In this document: piece by piece, positions 6,079 to 7,542 of the stretch
How the letters are laid out: each line of letters begins with the position of its first letter
Position numbering within the stretch: position 1 is the first letter of the stretch
Source: CAYXXZ01 sp050175615
Lineage (GTDB): Bacteria; Pseudomonadota; Gammaproteobacteria; Pseudomonadales; Porticoccaceae
Length of the DNA stretch: 7,542 nucleotides
Assembly: GCA_050175615.1 (NCBI GenBank)
Contig: JBFXIU010000163.1
Span: 1-7,542, forward strand
Reading direction: 5' to 3'
Translations under genes and position numbers: made by a program
The notes under the pieces: model-generated
What the model saw: the letters and a program-made list of their open reading frames with translations, nothing else
What the model was told of the DNA's origin: nothing
Databases searched by the model: none

Positions 6079-7215
6079 ATGGATTTCCAATTTACCGATG
6101 AACAAAGAATCTGGCGGGATATGCTCAATAACTTCATGGAGAAAGAAGTTGGCAGGGAGTACACCAGAGAGCATGATCAATCCAGGGTGTTTCCCCATGA
6201 GGTCTACAAAAAAATGGCGGATCAGGGCTGGCTCGGGCTGCTGGCTCCCGAAGACATGGGTGGCATGGCCTGCGATCCGGTGATGTTCGCAATTTTTTGT
6301 GAGGCCATCGGCAAATATAGTCTGGATACAGCAGCCTGCATTATGACCTCCATGTTTACCGCGCTGAATATCATCCACCACGGCACGGAAGAGCAAAAGC
6401 AGCGCTATATTCCCGCCTATATGCGCGGCGAGCAAAAATTCGCCATCTCCATCAGCGAGCCCCAGTCCGGTTCCGACGCTGCTGCGGCGCGTACCAAGGC
6501 CACCCTGGATGGCGATGAGTGGGTGCTTAATGGCAACAAAGTTTGGTGTTCCGGCGCCCATCTTCCGGATACGCTTATTATCCTTCTGGCTCGAACCAGC
6601 CCTGATCGTTACAACGGCCTCAGCCTTTTTCTGGTGCCCAACGACACTCCAGGGCTGGACATCAAAAAAATGGACACCATTGTCCGCAAAAGCCTGGGCA
6701 CCACAGAATTCTTCCTTGATGACGTGCGTATTCCCAAAGCCAATTTGCTCGGTGAAATCGGCAAGGCCTGGCAATACATTGGCGAGCACCTGGAGCTGGA
6801 GCGTCTCAGTATCGCCGCATCCCAGGTGGGCAATGCCCAGACGGCCCTTGACGACACCATCAATTACACCAAAAACCGCGATGCCTTTGGCAAGCCGCTG
6901 TCCAGCTTTCAGGTTCTCAAACACCGTATGGCGGAGAACGCCATTGAAATCGAAGCTGCGCGCTGGATGGTTTATGCAGCAGCCACCAAGATTGCCCGCG
7001 GTGAAAGAGCCGTCAAGGAAGTTTCCATGGCCAAGGTTTTTGCTGCCGACGTGCTATTCAAAACTGCTTTTAACGGCATGCAGGCGCTGGGCGGTTATGC
7101 GCAGTTACCCGAATACGATATGGAGCGCTATTTTCGCGAAGCCAAGCACGGCATGGTGGGTGGCGGCACTCGAGAAATACAGTGCAGCATTATTGCCAAA
7201 GAGCTGGGTATTTAA
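6079..7215 (+). CDS. Acyl-CoA dehydrogenase, LCAD/IVD-type active site
   Basis: This 378-residue flavoprotein has the usual length and three-part fold of the family: helical N-domain from FTDEQ (5-9), middle beta-domain with the FAD/substrate signature ISEPQSGSD (125-133) and NGNKVWCSGA (151-160), and helical C-domain with NRDAFGKPLSSFQ (266-278), QALGGY (335-340) and GGGTREIQ (361-368). It oxidises an acyl-CoA to the 2-enoyl-CoA and normally passes electrons to ETF, which is not encoded here. The MCAD catalytic glutamate position, just before the Gly-Thr, is Gly362. Instead Glu241 in LELERL sits where LCAD and isovaleryl-CoA dehydrogenase carry their base. The ATG at 6079 has GAGG four bases upstream and fits the family start; the frame runs further upstream only as an antisense shadow of the ligase. 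It is divergent from the ligase operon and ends before a terminator. Confidence 0.95.
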   Translation: MDFQFTDEQRIWRDMLNNFMEKEVGREYTREHDQSRVFPHEVYKKMADQGWLGLLAPEDMGGMACDPVMFAIFCEAIGKYSLDTAACIMTSMFTALNIIHHGTEEQKQRYIPAYMRGEQKFAISISEPQSGSDAAAARTKATLDGDEWVLNGNKVWCSGAHLPDTLIILLARTSPDRYNGLSLFLVPNDTPGLDIKKMDTIVRKSLGTTEFFLDDVRIPKANLLGEIGKAWQYIGEHLELERLSIAASQVGNAQTALDDTINYTKNRDAFGKPLSSFQVLKHRMAENAIEIEAARWMVYAAATKIARGERAVKEVSMAKVFAADVLFKTAFNGMQALGGYAQLPEYDMERYFREAKHGMVGGGTREIQCSIIAKELGI

Positions 7216-7241
7216 CCCGTCGCTAAGGGTTACTCTCCTTC

Positions 7242-7277
7242 CAGGCTGGTTGGCAACCACAGCCAGCCTGACTTTTT
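7242..7277 (+). terminator. Rho-independent terminator after the acyl-CoA dehydrogenase
   Basis: CAGGCTGG (7242-7249) pairs perfectly with CCAGCCTG (7263-7270), and is followed by AC and five T (7273-7277). The loop is 13 bases and contains a competing small stem GGTTG/CAACC. It separates the catabolic gene from rimO. Confidence 0.75.
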
Positions 7278-7369
7278 CGTCGCCAGAGAGTCCGGCGCAA
7301 AGCATCAAACCTTTTAGGTCGTAACCCCTCCTTGGTGTAAAATGTCGCTTTTGATTTGTTGAAGCGGTT

Positions 7370-7542
7370 ATGTCTGAGAAAAAAGTTCCAAGTGTAGGCT
7401 TTATCAGCCTGGGTTGCCCCAAGGCGTTGGTGGATTCAGAGCGCATTCTCTCCCAGTTGCGTCTCGACGGTTACGATGTGGTGCCGAGCTATGAAGACGC
7501 CGATGTGGTGGTCGTCAACACCTGCGGTTTTCTCGACAGCGC
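7370..7542 (+). CDS. rimO: Ribosomal protein S12 methylthiotransferase RimO (5' part, cut by window end)
   Basis: Only the first 57 codons are present. The product begins MSEKKVPSVGFISLGCPKAL, followed by VDSERIL, and continues to VVVVNTCGFLDSA, the strongly conserved start of RimO, a radical-SAM enzyme that methylthiolates the conserved aspartate of ribosomal protein S12. Cys16 (LGCPK) and Cys52 (NTCGF) are the first two of the three N-terminal cysteines that bind the auxiliary [4Fe-4S] cluster. The radical-SAM CxxxCxxC motif and the TRAM domain would lie beyond the window. The related tRNA enzyme MiaB is less likely, since LGCPKALVDSE is RimO-type. The ATG at 7370 has only a weak GAAGCGG upstream, but the N-terminus fits. 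A possible -10 TAAAAT lies at 7338-7343 without a clear -35. It is a housekeeping gene unrelated to the acyl-CoA cluster. Confidence 0.95.
   Translation, partial: MSEKKVPSVGFISLGCPKALVDSERILSQLRLDGYDVVPSYEDADVVVVNTCGFLDS

Noticed and set aside
6052..6924. Long 290-codon open frame on the minus strand
   Set aside because: It is fully antisense to the acyl-CoA dehydrogenase, whose motifs are unmistakable, and its translation shows no recognisable domain.
6509..7324. Long 271-codon open frame on the plus strand
   Set aside because: It overlaps the dehydrogenase in another frame, with a tryptophan-, serine- and proline-heavy composition typical of an out-of-frame reading.

Overview
The window looks like an ordinary bacterial chromosome, most likely from a gammaproteobacterium. 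The evidence is the RimO start at the right edge, a FdxA-type seven-iron ferredoxin, Shine-Dalgarno-led genes, moderate GC and tight gene packing. The genus cannot be named from sequence alone. A free-living, possibly marine, organism that degrades organic acids is an inference from the gene set.

Layout. Left block (+ strand): a crotonase-family protein (50-871) and a type III CaiB/BaiF CoA-transferase (943-2082). Middle block (- strand), read right to left: an AMP-forming acyl-CoA ligase (5945-4191), a 94-residue ABM-domain protein (4186-3902), a 7Fe ferredoxin (3887-3582) and an FprA/adrenodoxin-reductase-type NADPH-ferredoxin reductase (3522-2176). The gaps between these four are 4, 14 and 59 bases, so they are probably one operon. 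Right block (+ strand): an acyl-CoA dehydrogenase (6079-7215) transcribed divergently from the ligase operon, a hairpin terminator, then the first 57 codons of rimO, an unrelated housekeeping gene that marks the edge of the catabolic cluster.

How the genes may work together. Ligase, CoA-transferase, dehydrogenase and crotonase cover activation and early beta-oxidation-like steps of a carboxylic acid, a set reminiscent in composition (not shown to be orthologous) of the carnitine caiABCD genes. The ferredoxin and its reductase form a complete NADPH-to-ferredoxin electron chain, which normally serves an oxygenase, cytochrome P450 or other redox enzyme. No such terminal enzyme is in the window. 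The substrate is unknown.

The most notable features are: a compact divergent control region (5959-6011) with two face-to-face promoters, both with perfect TTGACA -35 boxes, overlapping -10 boxes and a perfect palindrome AACAAACATTTGTT; a dehydrogenase whose catalytic base appears to sit in the LCAD/isovaleryl-CoA-dehydrogenase position; a crotonase lacking both classical hydratase glutamates; and a ligase with Arg at the usual A10 catalytic Lys position. No mobile element, CRISPR array, tRNA or rRNA was seen. No stretch longer than 300 bases lacks a gene.
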